A stretch of 50,518 nt of DNA, taken from Syntrophobacterales bacterium (GTDB lineage: Bacteria > Desulfobacterota > Syntrophia > Syntrophales > UBA2210). Both the position numbers and the translations under genes were made by a program. The notes beneath the pieces are model-generated. The model had not been told where the DNA came from. It made no database searches and saw only the letters and a program-made list of their open reading frames with translations. The stretch lies in NCBI GenBank assembly GCA_021163105.1, contig JAGGXJ010000101.1, positions 1 through 50,518 on the forward strand, written 5' to 3'. This document shows positions 16,641 through 25,343 of the stretch, piece after piece (the stretch's first letter is position 1; each line of letters opens with the position of its first letter).

Positions 16641-17825
16641 TCAGCTGCGGTAAAGAGCGTTTATGTCCACATACTCGTGGGAAAGATCAGATGTATATAC
16701 GCTGAACGTCTTTTTTCCCATGCCGAGCCGCACCAGAACCCGAATATTATCTTTTTTCATAATCCCAGCAGCCTGTTCTCCCGAAATTCCCACACCATTC
16801 ATAAACAGGGGCACGTTCTCAATATAGAGTTCCAGTGAATCGGTTGAAAATGGTACCCCGGCTGAACCTGCCGCCGATATGATTCTCCCCCAGTTCGGGT
16901 CTTCACCGAAAAACGCTGTCTTTACAAGATTGGAGTTTGCTATGGCATATGCTATCGCTCTTGCATCCACCGCCAGCTTTGCTCCTTCAACAACAATCTC
17001 TATCAGTTTTGTTGCGCCCTCTCCATCTTTCACAATGGATTTCGCGAGAGAAACCATGACATCAGACAGAGCTTCTTTGAACTCCACCAAATTACCGGAG
17101 GTCTCACTGACAGGGCTATTGCCGGCAACGCCGTTTGCCAGCATAATGGCGGTATCGTTTGTGCTCATGCACCCATCGACCGTTATAGCATTGAAACTTT
17201 TGCCGGCAGACTCTTTAAAAAGACTGGTCAGGCAGGATTCATCGATATCCGCATCCGTTATTATAAAAGAAAGCATCGTCGCCATGTTTGGTTCTATCAT
17301 TCCCGCTCCTTTGGCAATTCCGCAAATTGTAACCTCTTCCCCCCTGACAAAACATTTTCGATATTCTATTTTTGGAAACCTGTCGGTAGTAACAATCCCC
17401 TCTGCAACAAAGGGCATACCATCGGCACTCAAACCTCCGACGAGAGACTCCACCGACTGAGTAATCTTTTCTATGGGAAGTTTTTCACCGATGATACCGG
17501 TAGAAGCGACAAGGACAAGTTCATCCTCTATACCCAGAGCTTTGGAAACAACCCTCGACATGGCGGCGGCATCTTCAGCACCATCTCTTCCGGTCGCCGC
17601 GTTGGCATTACCGCTATTTACTATGATTGCCTGGGCAATGCCTTTCTTTATTCTCTCCACATCAAGAATGACGGGGGCCGCCTTAAAACGGTTAGTAGTA
17701 AACATACCCACCGCTCTGGCGGGAACCTCTGAAAATATCAGGGATAAATCCCTGTCTCTTCCACCCTTTATGCCGGCGGCTACTCCATTGCCGAGAAATC
17801 CGGGAACCTGAATACTGTTATTCAT
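16641..17825 (-). CDS. argJ: Bifunctional glutamate N-acetyltransferase / amino-acid N-acetyltransferase
   Basis: Recycles the acetyl group from N-acetylornithine to glutamate, and in many bacteria also uses acetyl-CoA to make N-acetylglutamate. The frame opens at an ATG at 17837, but GGAGG overlaps that codon and lies 5 bases before the ATG at 17825, which I use: 394 residues, start MNNSIQVPGFLGNGVAAGIK. The self-cleavage site is KGAGMIEPNMATMLSF, with the nucleophile threonine of ATML. IVNSGNANA and GEDPNWGRI are other family marks. It completes the cyclic arginine route with argB, D, F, G, H coded 18-22 kb away. Confidence 0.96.
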   Translation of the reverse strand: MNNSIQVPGFLGNGVAAGIKGGRDRDLSLIFSEVPARAVGMFTTNRFKAAPVILDVERIKKGIAQAIIVNSGNANAATGRDGAEDAAAMSRVVSKALGIEDELVLVASTGIIGEKLPIEKITQSVESLVGGLSADGMPFVAEGIVTTDRFPKIEYRKCFVRGEEVTICGIAKGAGMIEPNMATMLSFIITDADIDESCLTSLFKESAGKSFNAITVDGCMSTNDTAIMLANGVAGNSPVSETSGNLVEFKEALSDVMVSLAKSIVKDGEGATKLIEIVVEGAKLAVDARAIAYAIANSNLVKTAFFGEDPNWGRIISAAGSAGVPFSTDSLELYIENVPLFMNGVGISGEQAAGIMKKDNIRVLVRLGMGKKTFSVYTSDLSHEYVDINALYRS

Positions 17826-17989
17826 AATCGCCTCCATCGCTGATTCTGCCGATTAATGGTCTTTTCGCCCAGTCTCTGTGTTAGGCTCAAAAAATAATCC
17901 TCGGAATATCAGTTATATGCCTGTGGTTATTTTTTTCGCATGCCTTGATCTTGAACCAAAATCCTCATAAATCAACAGAATCACATCTG

Positions 17990-20512
17990 TTATCTACCAC
18001 AGCAATGCTTATATTTCTTGCCACTGCCACACGGGCAGGGATCATTCCGTCCTATCTTTTTTCCCTCTCTCTTAACAGTGGCCTGAGCGGCGCCGGTATC
18101 TCCCCTGCTCATCACATAATCGTTTCTCTGCTTATCCTGAATCTCTGTAACATCTTCCTGGCCCTGTATCTGGACTATACACAGTTTTTCCAGGGTGTCT
18201 TCCTTGACACGATACACCATTTCCATGAACATATCGTAGCCCTCTTTTTGATACTCCCTGACCGGGTCTTTCTGCCCGTATCCACGAAGACCTATGCCTT
18301 CCTTAAGGTGGTCCATACCGAGAAGGTGATCCTTCCAGTGAGAATCTATAGCCTGGAGCATAATCACCTTCATTATGTACTCCATAAGTTCTTTGCCGAA
18401 TTTCTTTTCTTTGTCGCGCAACAGTGTGGTTACGTCAGATATTATCCCCGTGATAATATCTTCTCGGGTTATACCCGACCAGTCCGCATCATCGAGACTC
18501 CACTTCAGGGAAAACTGTTTGTATATAATGTCACTCAGACCTTTAATATCCCATTCATCCGGTCGAACTTTCTCATCCAGATAATCGCAAACAATATCTT
18601 CGACGACTTCTTTTAACATATCATCAACAGTCAGCCACAAATCACTCCCACCAAGAACATCTCTGCGCTGTTCGTAGACCACCTGCCGTTGTCTGTTCAT
18701 CACATCGTCATATTCAAGGAGGTGTTTTCTTATATCGAAATTTTGTCCTTCCACCCGTTTCTGAGCGCCTTCGATTGCCTTGCTGATAAGATTGTGCTCA
18801 ATTGGTTGTCCCTCCTCAACACCAATCCTGTCCATAACGGACGATATTCTTTCAGCTCCGAATATTCTGAGGAGATCGTCCTCAAGTGACAGATAAAACC
18901 GTGAGGATCCTTTGTCCCCCTGTCTTCCCGACCTTCCTCTCAACTGATTGTCTATACGTCTGCTTTCATGACGCTCCGTGCCTAATATATGAAGACCACC
19001 AAGATCAGCTACACCCTCGCCCAGTTTTATGTCGGTTCCCCTTCCTGCCATATTAGTGGATATTGTAACGGACCCCGGCTGCCCGGCCTGAGCTATTATT
19101 TCCGCTTCTTTTTCATGATTCTTGGCATTGAGAATGTTGTGTTTGATTCCCCTTTTTGAAAGATATTTACTGAGAAGCTCGGATTTTTCAATGGAGATTG
19201 TCCCTACCAGTACTGGCCGATTCCGGTTATGCAGTTCTTTTATTTCTTCAACAGCCGCTCTGAATTTTTCCTCTTCTGTCTTGTAGATAACATCGGTGTT
19301 GTCAGTCCTTATCATCGGCATATTTGTAGGTATAACAACTACATCGAGACTGTATATCTTTTTGAACTCCGTCGCTTCCGTATCCGCTGTTCCGGTCATT
19401 CCGGATAATTTTTCATACATCCTGAAGTAGTTCTGGAATGTCACGGAGGCCAGTGTCTGATTTTCTCTTTCTATCTTGACCTTTTCCTTCGCTTCAAGCG
19501 CCTGGTGGAGCCCGTCGCTGTATCTCCTGCCGGGCATTACCCTCCCCGTAAATTCATCCACAATAACAACCTGACCGTCCTTTACAAGATAATCAATGTC
19601 TTTCCTGAACAGGGTATGTGCTTTTAACGCCTGGTTTACATGGTGAAGAATCTCCATATTTTTAGGTTCATACAGATTTTGGACGTTCAGCAGTTTTTCG
19701 GCTTTGGCCACCCCCTCTTCCGTCAGAACAACTGTTCTGCTTTTTTCGTCTATCGTGTAATCACTGTCCTTCTTCAGTCGCGGAATGATCTGATTGACCC
19801 TGTAATATTTGTCTGTAGATTCTTCAGACGGCCCGGAGATAATAAGAGGTGTTCTCGCCTCATCTATAAGAATACTGTCCACTTCATCAACTATCGCATA
19901 ATAAAACTCTCTCTGGACATAATTCTCAAGCTGGAAACTCATATTGTCCCGCAGATAGTCGAAACCAAATTCATTGTTTGTGCCATACGTTACATCGCAG
20001 TTGTACGCTTTGCGTCTTTCGGTATCGTCTATTCCATGGACAATCACCCCGACAGAAAGACCGAGAAACTCATAAATGGGTCTCATCCAGTTTGCGTCTC
20101 TGTTTGCCAGATAGTCATTCACGGTAATCACATGCACACCCCTGCCCGTTAACGCATTCAGATACACGGGCATGGTCGAAGCCAGGGTCTTTCCCTCACC
20201 GGTCTTCATCTCCGCAATCTTACCCTCATGCAGAACGATACCGCCTATAACCTGGACATCAAATGGCCTCATCTCCAGCGTTCTTTTCGAAACTTCCCTG
20301 ACAACGGCAAATGCCTCCACAAGAAGATCATCAAGAGAAGCTCCTTGTGCAAGTTTATCCTTGAAATATGGCGTCTTGGTCTTGAGCTCGGAATCGGTCA
20401 AACTCTCAATCAGAGGCTCTTGTTTGCTGACCTCTTTCATAATAACGGTCAGGCGCTTTATTTCTCTGTCATTTTTACTTCCAACAATTTTTTTCAATAC
20501 ATAATTCAACAT
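17990..20512 (-). CDS. secA: Preprotein translocase ATPase SecA
   Basis: The ATPase motor that drives unfolded proteins through SecYEG. Of 840 residues: Walker A MKTGEGKT at 102-109, the DEAD-like DEVDS, preprotein cross-linking domain, the second nucleotide fold with [34 protein letters not shown], and the C-terminal zinc motif with Cys826, Cys828, Cys837 and Cys838, which binds SecB or ribosomes. I use the ATG at 20512, preceded by GGAG at the right distance; the GTG at 20518 overlaps that site. A terminator-like hairpin ends only 12 bases before this start. Confidence 0.97.
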   Translation of the reverse strand: MLNYVLKKIVGSKNDREIKRLTVIMKEVSKQEPLIESLTDSELKTKTPYFKDKLAQGASLDDLLVEAFAVVREVSKRTLEMRPFDVQVIGGIVLHEGKIAEMKTGEGKTLASTMPVYLNALTGRGVHVITVNDYLANRDANWMRPIYEFLGLSVGVIVHGIDDTERRKAYNCDVTYGTNNEFGFDYLRDNMSFQLENYVQREFYYAIVDEVDSILIDEARTPLIISGPSEESTDKYYRVNQIIPRLKKDSDYTIDEKSRTVVLTEEGVAKAEKLLNVQNLYEPKNMEILHHVNQALKAHTLFRKDIDYLVKDGQVVIVDEFTGRVMPGRRYSDGLHQALEAKEKVKIERENQTLASVTFQNYFRMYEKLSGMTGTADTEATEFKKIYSLDVVVIPTNMPMIRTDNTDVIYKTEEEKFRAAVEEIKELHNRNRPVLVGTISIEKSELLSKYLSKRGIKHNILNAKNHEKEAEIIAQAGQPGSVTISTNMAGRGTDIKLGEGVADLGGLHILGTERHESRRIDNQLRGRSGRQGDKGSSRFYLSLEDDLLRIFGAERISSVMDRIGVEEGQPIEHNLISKAIEGAQKRVEGQNFDIRKHLLEYDDVMNRQRQVVYEQRRDVLGGSDLWLTVDDMLKEVVEDIVCDYLDEKVRPDEWDIKGLSDIIYKQFSLKWSLDDADWSGITREDIITGIISDVTTLLRDKEKKFGKELMEYIMKVIMLQAIDSHWKDHLLGMDHLKEGIGLRGYGQKDPVREYQKEGYDMFMEMVYRVKEDTLEKLCIVQIQGQEDVTEIQDKQRNDYVMSRGDTGAAQATVKREGKKIGRNDPCPCGSGKKYKHCCGR

Positions 20513-20523
20513 AATCACTCCAT

Positions 20524-20552
20524 AAAAAAACCCGGCAAGAGATATTACCGGG
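20524..20552 (-). terminator. Terminator-like hairpin directly before secA
   Basis: On the minus strand CCCGGTAA, loop, TTGCCGGG, then seven T residues: a strong intrinsic terminator by shape. It lies 40 bases after the M23 peptidase stop and its T run ends 12 bases before the secA ATG, next to the secA GGAG. It could end the upstream transcript or act as an attenuator for secA. Confidence 0.85.
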
Positions 20553-20591
20553 AGAGTCTAACTGACAGGTAATGAATAGAGCCCATCCGCA

Positions 20592-21515
20592 TTAAAAAAG
20601 ATGTCTCCGTGGATTCACGTAAACACCATTCATACAAACACCATAGTGAAGATGAGGACCGGTACTCCTCCCGGAATTACCAACATATCCGATTGTATCT
20701 CCTCTTTTTACCTTCTGTCCCTTCTTCGCATTGCCTTTTTTTAACATATGTCCATAGACCGTTACTACACCGTTTCCATGGTTTATCTTAACCATGTTTC
20801 CCATACCTCTCTGGTTGGATACGCTGGTCACAATACCATCCGCTGGAGCTACAATCTCTTTGCCAATCTCCGTTGCTATATCGATGCCCCTGTGAAATTC
20901 CCTTTTCCCTGTAAAAGGCGAAACTCTGTATCCAAATTCTGAAGTTACCCAGCCTATTGTAGGCCATATGGAAGGTGTAGAGGCAAGTATTGATTTCTGC
21001 TTTCCAAGAAAATTGAGCAGCTCCGCAAAGCTGTCTTTTTGAAGAGCGGCTTCGTCAAGCAGGTTATCCATATTATCATGTATTCTATCAATAAGGGCGG
21101 ATTCTACTTCTGCCGCATGTGAAACAGCCCTCTCGTCTTCGGGTACCGGCCCCCCGACACCCAGTAGTTGGCTGTTATTACGATTATTATCAAGATTTGT
21201 CATAATCCTTATCTTTTTATCGAACTGTGCCAAACTTATCATTTTTTTCTCAAAATCATCAACCTTGCTCGCGAGAAAATCAAGGCGATCTCTTTGAAGA
21301 GAGGTCACCTGCTCCAATCTGGCCAGTTCTTTTACTTTGTCTCTGGTGTTTATGTAACTATAAGAAAGATAACAAAGCGACAATAAGACGGTTATTATCG
21401 CAACGGAGATAAACGACAGAAGTGTGTATGAAACACTCAGTTTCTTTATTGATCCCTTCCCCTGAGGAACAGCAAGAAAGGTACAAAATCTGTTTCCCAC
21501 TCCGGATCCTTTCAC
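20592..21515 (-). CDS. Membrane-anchored M23 family metallopeptidase
   Basis: A predicted peptidoglycan endopeptidase of the LytM/MepM class acting in the periplasm. The 307 residues have one membrane helix at about 28-50, a coiled-coil-like stretch at 57-95, and a C-terminal M23 domain. The zinc ligands are intact: His208 and Asp212 in FHRGIDIA, and His290 in GPHLH with His288 as catalytic, so it should be active rather than an EnvC/NlpD-type regulator. The start is a GTG at 21515; a second GTG at 21500 has a better AAGGA before it and is equally possible. It lies just upstream of secA with a hairpin between. Confidence 0.9.
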   Translation of the reverse strand: MKGSGVGNRFCTFLAVPQGKGSIKKLSVSYTLLSFISVAIITVLLSLCYLSYSYINTRDKVKELARLEQVTSLQRDRLDFLASKVDDFEKKMISLAQFDKKIRIMTNLDNNRNNSQLLGVGGPVPEDERAVSHAAEVESALIDRIHDNMDNLLDEAALQKDSFAELLNFLGKQKSILASTPSIWPTIGWVTSEFGYRVSPFTGKREFHRGIDIATEIGKEIVAPADGIVTSVSNQRGMGNMVKINHGNGVVTVYGHMLKKGNAKKGQKVKRGDTIGYVGNSGRSTGPHLHYGVCMNGVYVNPRRHLF

Positions 21516-21621
21516 ACAATCTTCAATGGAGGTACCTCAAGACATTAAAAATCCATCTTCAATGAACTTTAAAGCTCCCGTAAATTACAATGATACCCCT
21601 AATAACAATATACTTTTAGGA

Positions 21622-21649
21622 AAACTACCACAGATGCTTCAAATGTCAA
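21622..21649 (-). promoter_or_regulatory. Probable promoter of the M23 peptidase gene
   Basis: TTGACA at 21649-21644 and TAGTTT at 21627-21622 are 16 bases apart on the minus strand, in the gap after the carboxylase subunit stop and about 107 bases before the peptidase start. The -35 is perfect, the -10 modest. Confidence 0.4.
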
Positions 21650-21666
21650 GAAAAGATTGAAGATTG

Positions 21667-23601
21667 TCAGGTTCTTTTTTCGACCACAATAAGAGGGTCT
21701 CCTACATCGACTTCATCTCCGGGCGATACCAACACATCTGAGATTACCCCGTTTATCTCAGAGATTATGTTGTTGAGCATTTTCATCGCTTCAAGAACAA
21801 TCAATATCTGTCCTGCCGAAACATCTTCCTCCTCCGTAACAGGAATTTCGCTTACCGTTCCCTTTATAGGTGACCTGACATCTCCCGATTGCGCGAGTTT
21901 TTCTATCTCTTTGGCTGAAAGTGTGATTCTTTTCCCTTTTCCCTCACCTTCCTGTTCGAGCTCTGTCAGTATGGGCTCAGGATGATGATTTATAGTCAGA
22001 TAGGTAACCGCATCCCCTGTTTTTGTTTTTCGTTTCGGACCTATCTCTACAATATGGTGTTTCCCATAGGCATCGGAAAACTCAATTTTTTCTCCAAGAT
22101 TGAATCCACCCTTCTTAAACCACACGCCGGGGGGCAATACCCATGTCTTGCCATATTCCTCCTCGAATTTAAAGAAATTCACCGCATCATTGGGATGTTG
22201 CATATACAACACAAATTCATCTTCCGTAGCCGCCCGTCCAAGACGATGTTCAAGCACTCTCCTGTTCATATCCAGATCGATATCTTCTATCTTTTGATAA
22301 CCCTTTTCTTTTTCTATTATTTCTTTCCATTCCGGCCCGAATACCGCCTCATATATATCAGCATCCGGCTTATAGAACGGAAGGTCTCCATATCTTCCCA
22401 GCATCAGATTTTTAAGGTCATCATTCGCGTCTTTATATCTCGTACCACCGAGAACATTGTTGACAGCCGTGGTCCACAGGATCTGTGAACCCGGGGTCAC
22501 GCTCCACCAATTCCCAAGTTCGGTCTGGACACGGGGTAATTCTTTCTGGAGAATTTCAGGCATCAAATGCAGAAAGTCACCCTTGACCGCCTGTTCAAAA
22601 CTTGATCCAGTCGCTCCGCCCGGCAGTTTATGGGTCTGAACTGTGGGATCAAATCCGAGAAATTGAGATTCAAGATCCTTGTACTGTTCTCTCTCCGGAC
22701 GCAGCTTATTCGAGGTATCAATAACCGCCTGCCTGTCTATACCCAGCGCGCGGTGTCCATATTCACTCAGCGTATCGATGACTGTCAATATCGGGGGAGG
22801 TCCATAGAAACCAGTGAAGGCATGATCTGCCGCATCTACAATCTTTGCCCCATTCCTTACAGCCTCGACAACCCTTCCGACATCATTTCCGTCTGTGTTA
22901 TGGCCGTGGTAGTGAATAATGAGATCCGGATATTTGTCCATGATGGACCTCGTCAAATCTCCAATCCTCTTGGCGCTTCCGAGACCACCATGATTTTTTA
23001 TACAGAGAATTATATCTTTGCCGGTAACATTGAGAATTTCTTTTACCTTCCGCACGTAGAATTCGTCGGTATGTTCCGGCCCCGTTGAGAAACATATCGA
23101 GGGTTCCAGTATGCAGCCCGCATCTTTTACCTCTTCAAACACAGCAGTCATATTGGGTACATAATTAAGAAAATCAAAGACCCTCCAGAGATGCACGTAA
23201 CGGGCGAAACTCCGGACTGTCAAACGAATCACATTTTCAGGATATGGTCTGTAACCGAAAAGATTAATTCCCCTGCAAAGAGTCTGAAACATAGTATCGG
23301 GCATTAATGAACTGAGAATCTCCAGTTTCTCCAGGGGATTGATCTGCCTGCGCAGCATATCGACATGAATCGACGCGCCCCCTGATATTTCAAGAGAAAG
23401 ATATCCCGAGTTGTTCCGCTCCCGGGAAACCAGGATCTGCGTGTGCGGCATTATACGATTTTTAAAATCGGATTGAGAGAGATCCCTCTCCGTATTGGTT
23501 ATGTAGTATCCATCCCCCGCCCTGATTTTATCGAGTACATGACGCACTCCCCTTTCACGTAAATCGCTGGGTGTAATTCTCTCATTGATGATCTGTTGCA
23601 C
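21667..23601 (-). CDS. pycB: Biotin-dependent carboxylase subunit B (pyruvate carboxylase-like carboxyltransferase plus biotin carrier)
   Basis: Predicted to move CO2 from carboxybiotin to a 2-oxo acid, most likely pyruvate to oxaloacetate. I use the GTG at 23601 (644 residues), which has GAAAGGA upstream; a GTG at 23652 lies inside repeat sequence. A DRE-TIM carboxyltransferase domain (about 35-290) shows Arg39-Asp40, the carbamylated-lysine candidate Lys202 in CIKNHGGL and the metal histidines in HYHGHNTDG at 230-238. The PYC/OADA domain follows with THKLPGGATGSS, and the biotinyl domain has EAMKM with biotin on Lys607. The site reads ERDLSQSD and HNTDG where pyruvate carboxylases have FRDAHQS and HDTSG, so the substrate is not certain. 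Its partner accC is upstream. Confidence 0.87.
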   Translation of the reverse strand: MQQIINERITPSDLRERGVRHVLDKIRAGDGYYITNTERDLSQSDFKNRIMPHTQILVSRERNNSGYLSLEISGGASIHVDMLRRQINPLEKLEILSSLMPDTMFQTLCRGINLFGYRPYPENVIRLTVRSFARYVHLWRVFDFLNYVPNMTAVFEEVKDAGCILEPSICFSTGPEHTDEFYVRKVKEILNVTGKDIILCIKNHGGLGSAKRIGDLTRSIMDKYPDLIIHYHGHNTDGNDVGRVVEAVRNGAKIVDAADHAFTGFYGPPPILTVIDTLSEYGHRALGIDRQAVIDTSNKLRPEREQYKDLESQFLGFDPTVQTHKLPGGATGSSFEQAVKGDFLHLMPEILQKELPRVQTELGNWWSVTPGSQILWTTAVNNVLGGTRYKDANDDLKNLMLGRYGDLPFYKPDADIYEAVFGPEWKEIIEKEKGYQKIEDIDLDMNRRVLEHRLGRAATEDEFVLYMQHPNDAVNFFKFEEEYGKTWVLPPGVWFKKGGFNLGEKIEFSDAYGKHHIVEIGPKRKTKTGDAVTYLTINHHPEPILTELEQEGEGKGKRITLSAKEIEKLAQSGDVRSPIKGTVSEIPVTEEEDVSAGQILIVLEAMKMLNNIISEINGVISDVLVSPGDEVDVGDPLIVVEKRT

Positions 23602-23666
23602 AGCTTTAAATCCTTTCAAGTCCCGGCCCCCGCTACGCGGGATAAGTCCCACTAAAGGGGATAAGC

Positions 23667-23770
23667 GCGTTAACGAAATTACTTTCTACGAGAAAGCAAC
23701 GTCTATCTTACTAGTGCGTTAACAAAATTCTTCCCTGCGAAAAAATGCAGGAAACAATTTCTAACTTACT
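23667..23770 (-). repeat. Two tandem GTTAAC-framed hairpin repeats
   Basis: Two units, 23667-23715 and 23716-23770, each begin GCGTTAAC(G/A)AAATT, contain a hairpin, and end near CTTACTA. Stems are CTTTCT/AGAAAG in unit 1 and CCTGC/GCAGG with flanking pairs in unit 2. A third copy is at 42936-42991. They fill the gap between accC and its partner gene, so they would lie in the shared transcript. Confidence 0.75.
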
Positions 23771-25223
23771 AATACGCATAGGGGTTAGTCTTTTTCGCAT
23801 GGATCTCCGCGATCAACTGCGAAAGCTTGGCGACTTCCCGCTTATTCTCCGGGTAGTTAAATACCTCGGGATGCGTGTCCAGATAAGATGTATCGAACTT
23901 GCCTTTACGAAAATCGGGCTCATCACAGATTGCCAGGTAAAATGGTATTGTCGTCTCCGGACCACAAATCAGGAAGTCGTTTAAGGCCCGCTTGAGACGC
24001 TGTATGGCCTGTTCCCAATTATACCCGCGAACCATCATCTTCACCAGAAGCGAATCATATTCAGTCGGAATTTTGTATCCCTGATACACCATACCATCCA
24101 ATCTTATACCGGGGCCTCCGGGAGACTGATATACTTCCACTCTCTTTCCACCTTCCGGCATGAAATCGTTTCTTGGATTCTCCGCGTTAATCCTTACCTG
24201 AATAGCCTTGCCCGGGAGACGAACCCACACTTCGGGAATTTTCAGGCGTTTCCCCTCCGCTATCATTATCTGCTCTCTTACTATATCCACACCACTCAAC
24301 ATTTCGGTGACAGTGTGTTCAACCTGAAGTCTCGTGTTAATCTCCATAAACCAGAATTCATTGGTGTCAGGATCAACCAGAAACTCCACGGTTCCGGCGT
24401 TTATATAGCCGGACTCTCTGGCCGCCAGTATGGCCGTTTCATACATTGATTTAAGTACATCAACGGGGAGATCCGCAGGCGCTATTTCTATCAGCTTCTG
24501 GTGTCTCCGTTGGATGGAACAATCCCGTGAACCGAGATGGATGATTTTCCCATGGTGATCCGCCAGTATCTGAATCTCCACATGACGCGGATTTTCAATA
24601 CATTTCTCTATATAAATATTATCGTCGTTAAATGCCTGCAGGGCCTCTGACCTCGACAGAGGCATCTGAATCAGCAGTTCATCCTCGTTTTCAATTTTTC
24701 TTATACCCCTGCCTCCTCCCCCAGAGGATGCCTTCAGCATAAGTGGATACCCGTATTTCCTGCCAAAATCAGTGGCTTTTCTTATCCCGTCTTCTTCCCT
24801 GGAAAGATTTCCCGTACCCGGAATAACAGGTATGCCCGCCTTTTCCATAATTCCTCTGGCAACAATCTTGTTCCCCAGATTATGAATAACATCAGGAGGA
24901 GGGCCAATGAAGGTGATATCAGCCTTTTCGCAGGCACTGGAGAAATCAGGGTTCTCCGCCAGAAATCCATACCCGGGATGTACCGCGTCGGCACCGCTCT
25001 TACGAGCCGCCCATATCATCCTGTCAATATCAAGATAATCCTTCCTCGGCCCATCGCCTATCATGATAGCGTCATCCGCCGATCTGATAAACAATGCTTC
25101 CTTATCCGGGTTTTCATAAACGGCTACAGCCCCGAGTCCAAGTTCCCTGATTGTCCGAATCAGTCTCAGGGCTATTTCGCCCCTGTTTGCAACCAGAATT
25201 TTATTTATCTTTTTACCTGCCAT
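23769..25223 (-). CDS. accC: Biotin carboxylase subunit (acetyl-CoA/pyruvate carboxylase type)
   Basis: Carboxylates biotin on the carrier domain using ATP and bicarbonate. The 484 residues form an ATP-grasp enzyme: KILVANRGEIALRLIRT, HPGYGFLAEN at 82-91, the glycine-rich SGGGGRG at 167-173, HVEIQILADHHG, RDCSIQRRHQKLIE, and MEINTRLQVEHTVTE with the catalytic Glu and Arg. The C-terminal 30 residues extend past the usual AccC end. Because the next gene carries a 2-oxo-acid carboxyltransferase domain and the biotin, the pair is probably a two-subunit pyruvate carboxylase (pycA) rather than acetyl-CoA carboxylase. Its own promoter lies upstream. Confidence 0.93.
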   Translation of the reverse strand: MAGKKINKILVANRGEIALRLIRTIRELGLGAVAVYENPDKEALFIRSADDAIMIGDGPRKDYLDIDRMIWAARKSGADAVHPGYGFLAENPDFSSACEKADITFIGPPPDVIHNLGNKIVARGIMEKAGIPVIPGTGNLSREEDGIRKATDFGRKYGYPLMLKASSGGGGRGIRKIENEDELLIQMPLSRSEALQAFNDDNIYIEKCIENPRHVEIQILADHHGKIIHLGSRDCSIQRRHQKLIEIAPADLPVDVLKSMYETAILAARESGYINAGTVEFLVDPDTNEFWFMEINTRLQVEHTVTEMLSGVDIVREQIMIAEGKRLKIPEVWVRLPGKAIQVRINAENPRNDFMPEGGKRVEVYQSPGGPGIRLDGMVYQGYKIPTEYDSLLVKMMVRGYNWEQAIQRLKRALNDFLICGPETTIPFYLAICDEPDFRKGKFDTSYLDTHPEVFNYPENKREVAKLSQLIAEIHAKKTNPYAY

Positions 25224-25265
25224 TATTTACATTGCCCTTCCAGATAAAGATGTAAAAAGTTATGC

Positions 25266-25294
25266 ATGCTACATTTAGCATCTCACCATGTCAA
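25266..25294 (-). promoter_or_regulatory. Promoter of the carboxylase operon
   Basis: TTGACA at 25294-25289 and TAGCAT at 25271-25266 with a 17-base spacer on the minus strand, 42 bases before the accC ATG. The perfect -35, ideal spacing and position make this one of the better promoter calls in the window. Confidence 0.55.
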
Positions 25295-25343
25295 GAAAAT
25301 AGCCAACGGCCAAAGTAATATGGCATGGCTTTACGCAAATGAA

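Noticed and set aside
23667-23770. Short CRISPR array
   Set aside because: Only two units with diverged repeats and no spacers of constant length; the units are hairpins that recur alone at 42936. No cas gene is present.
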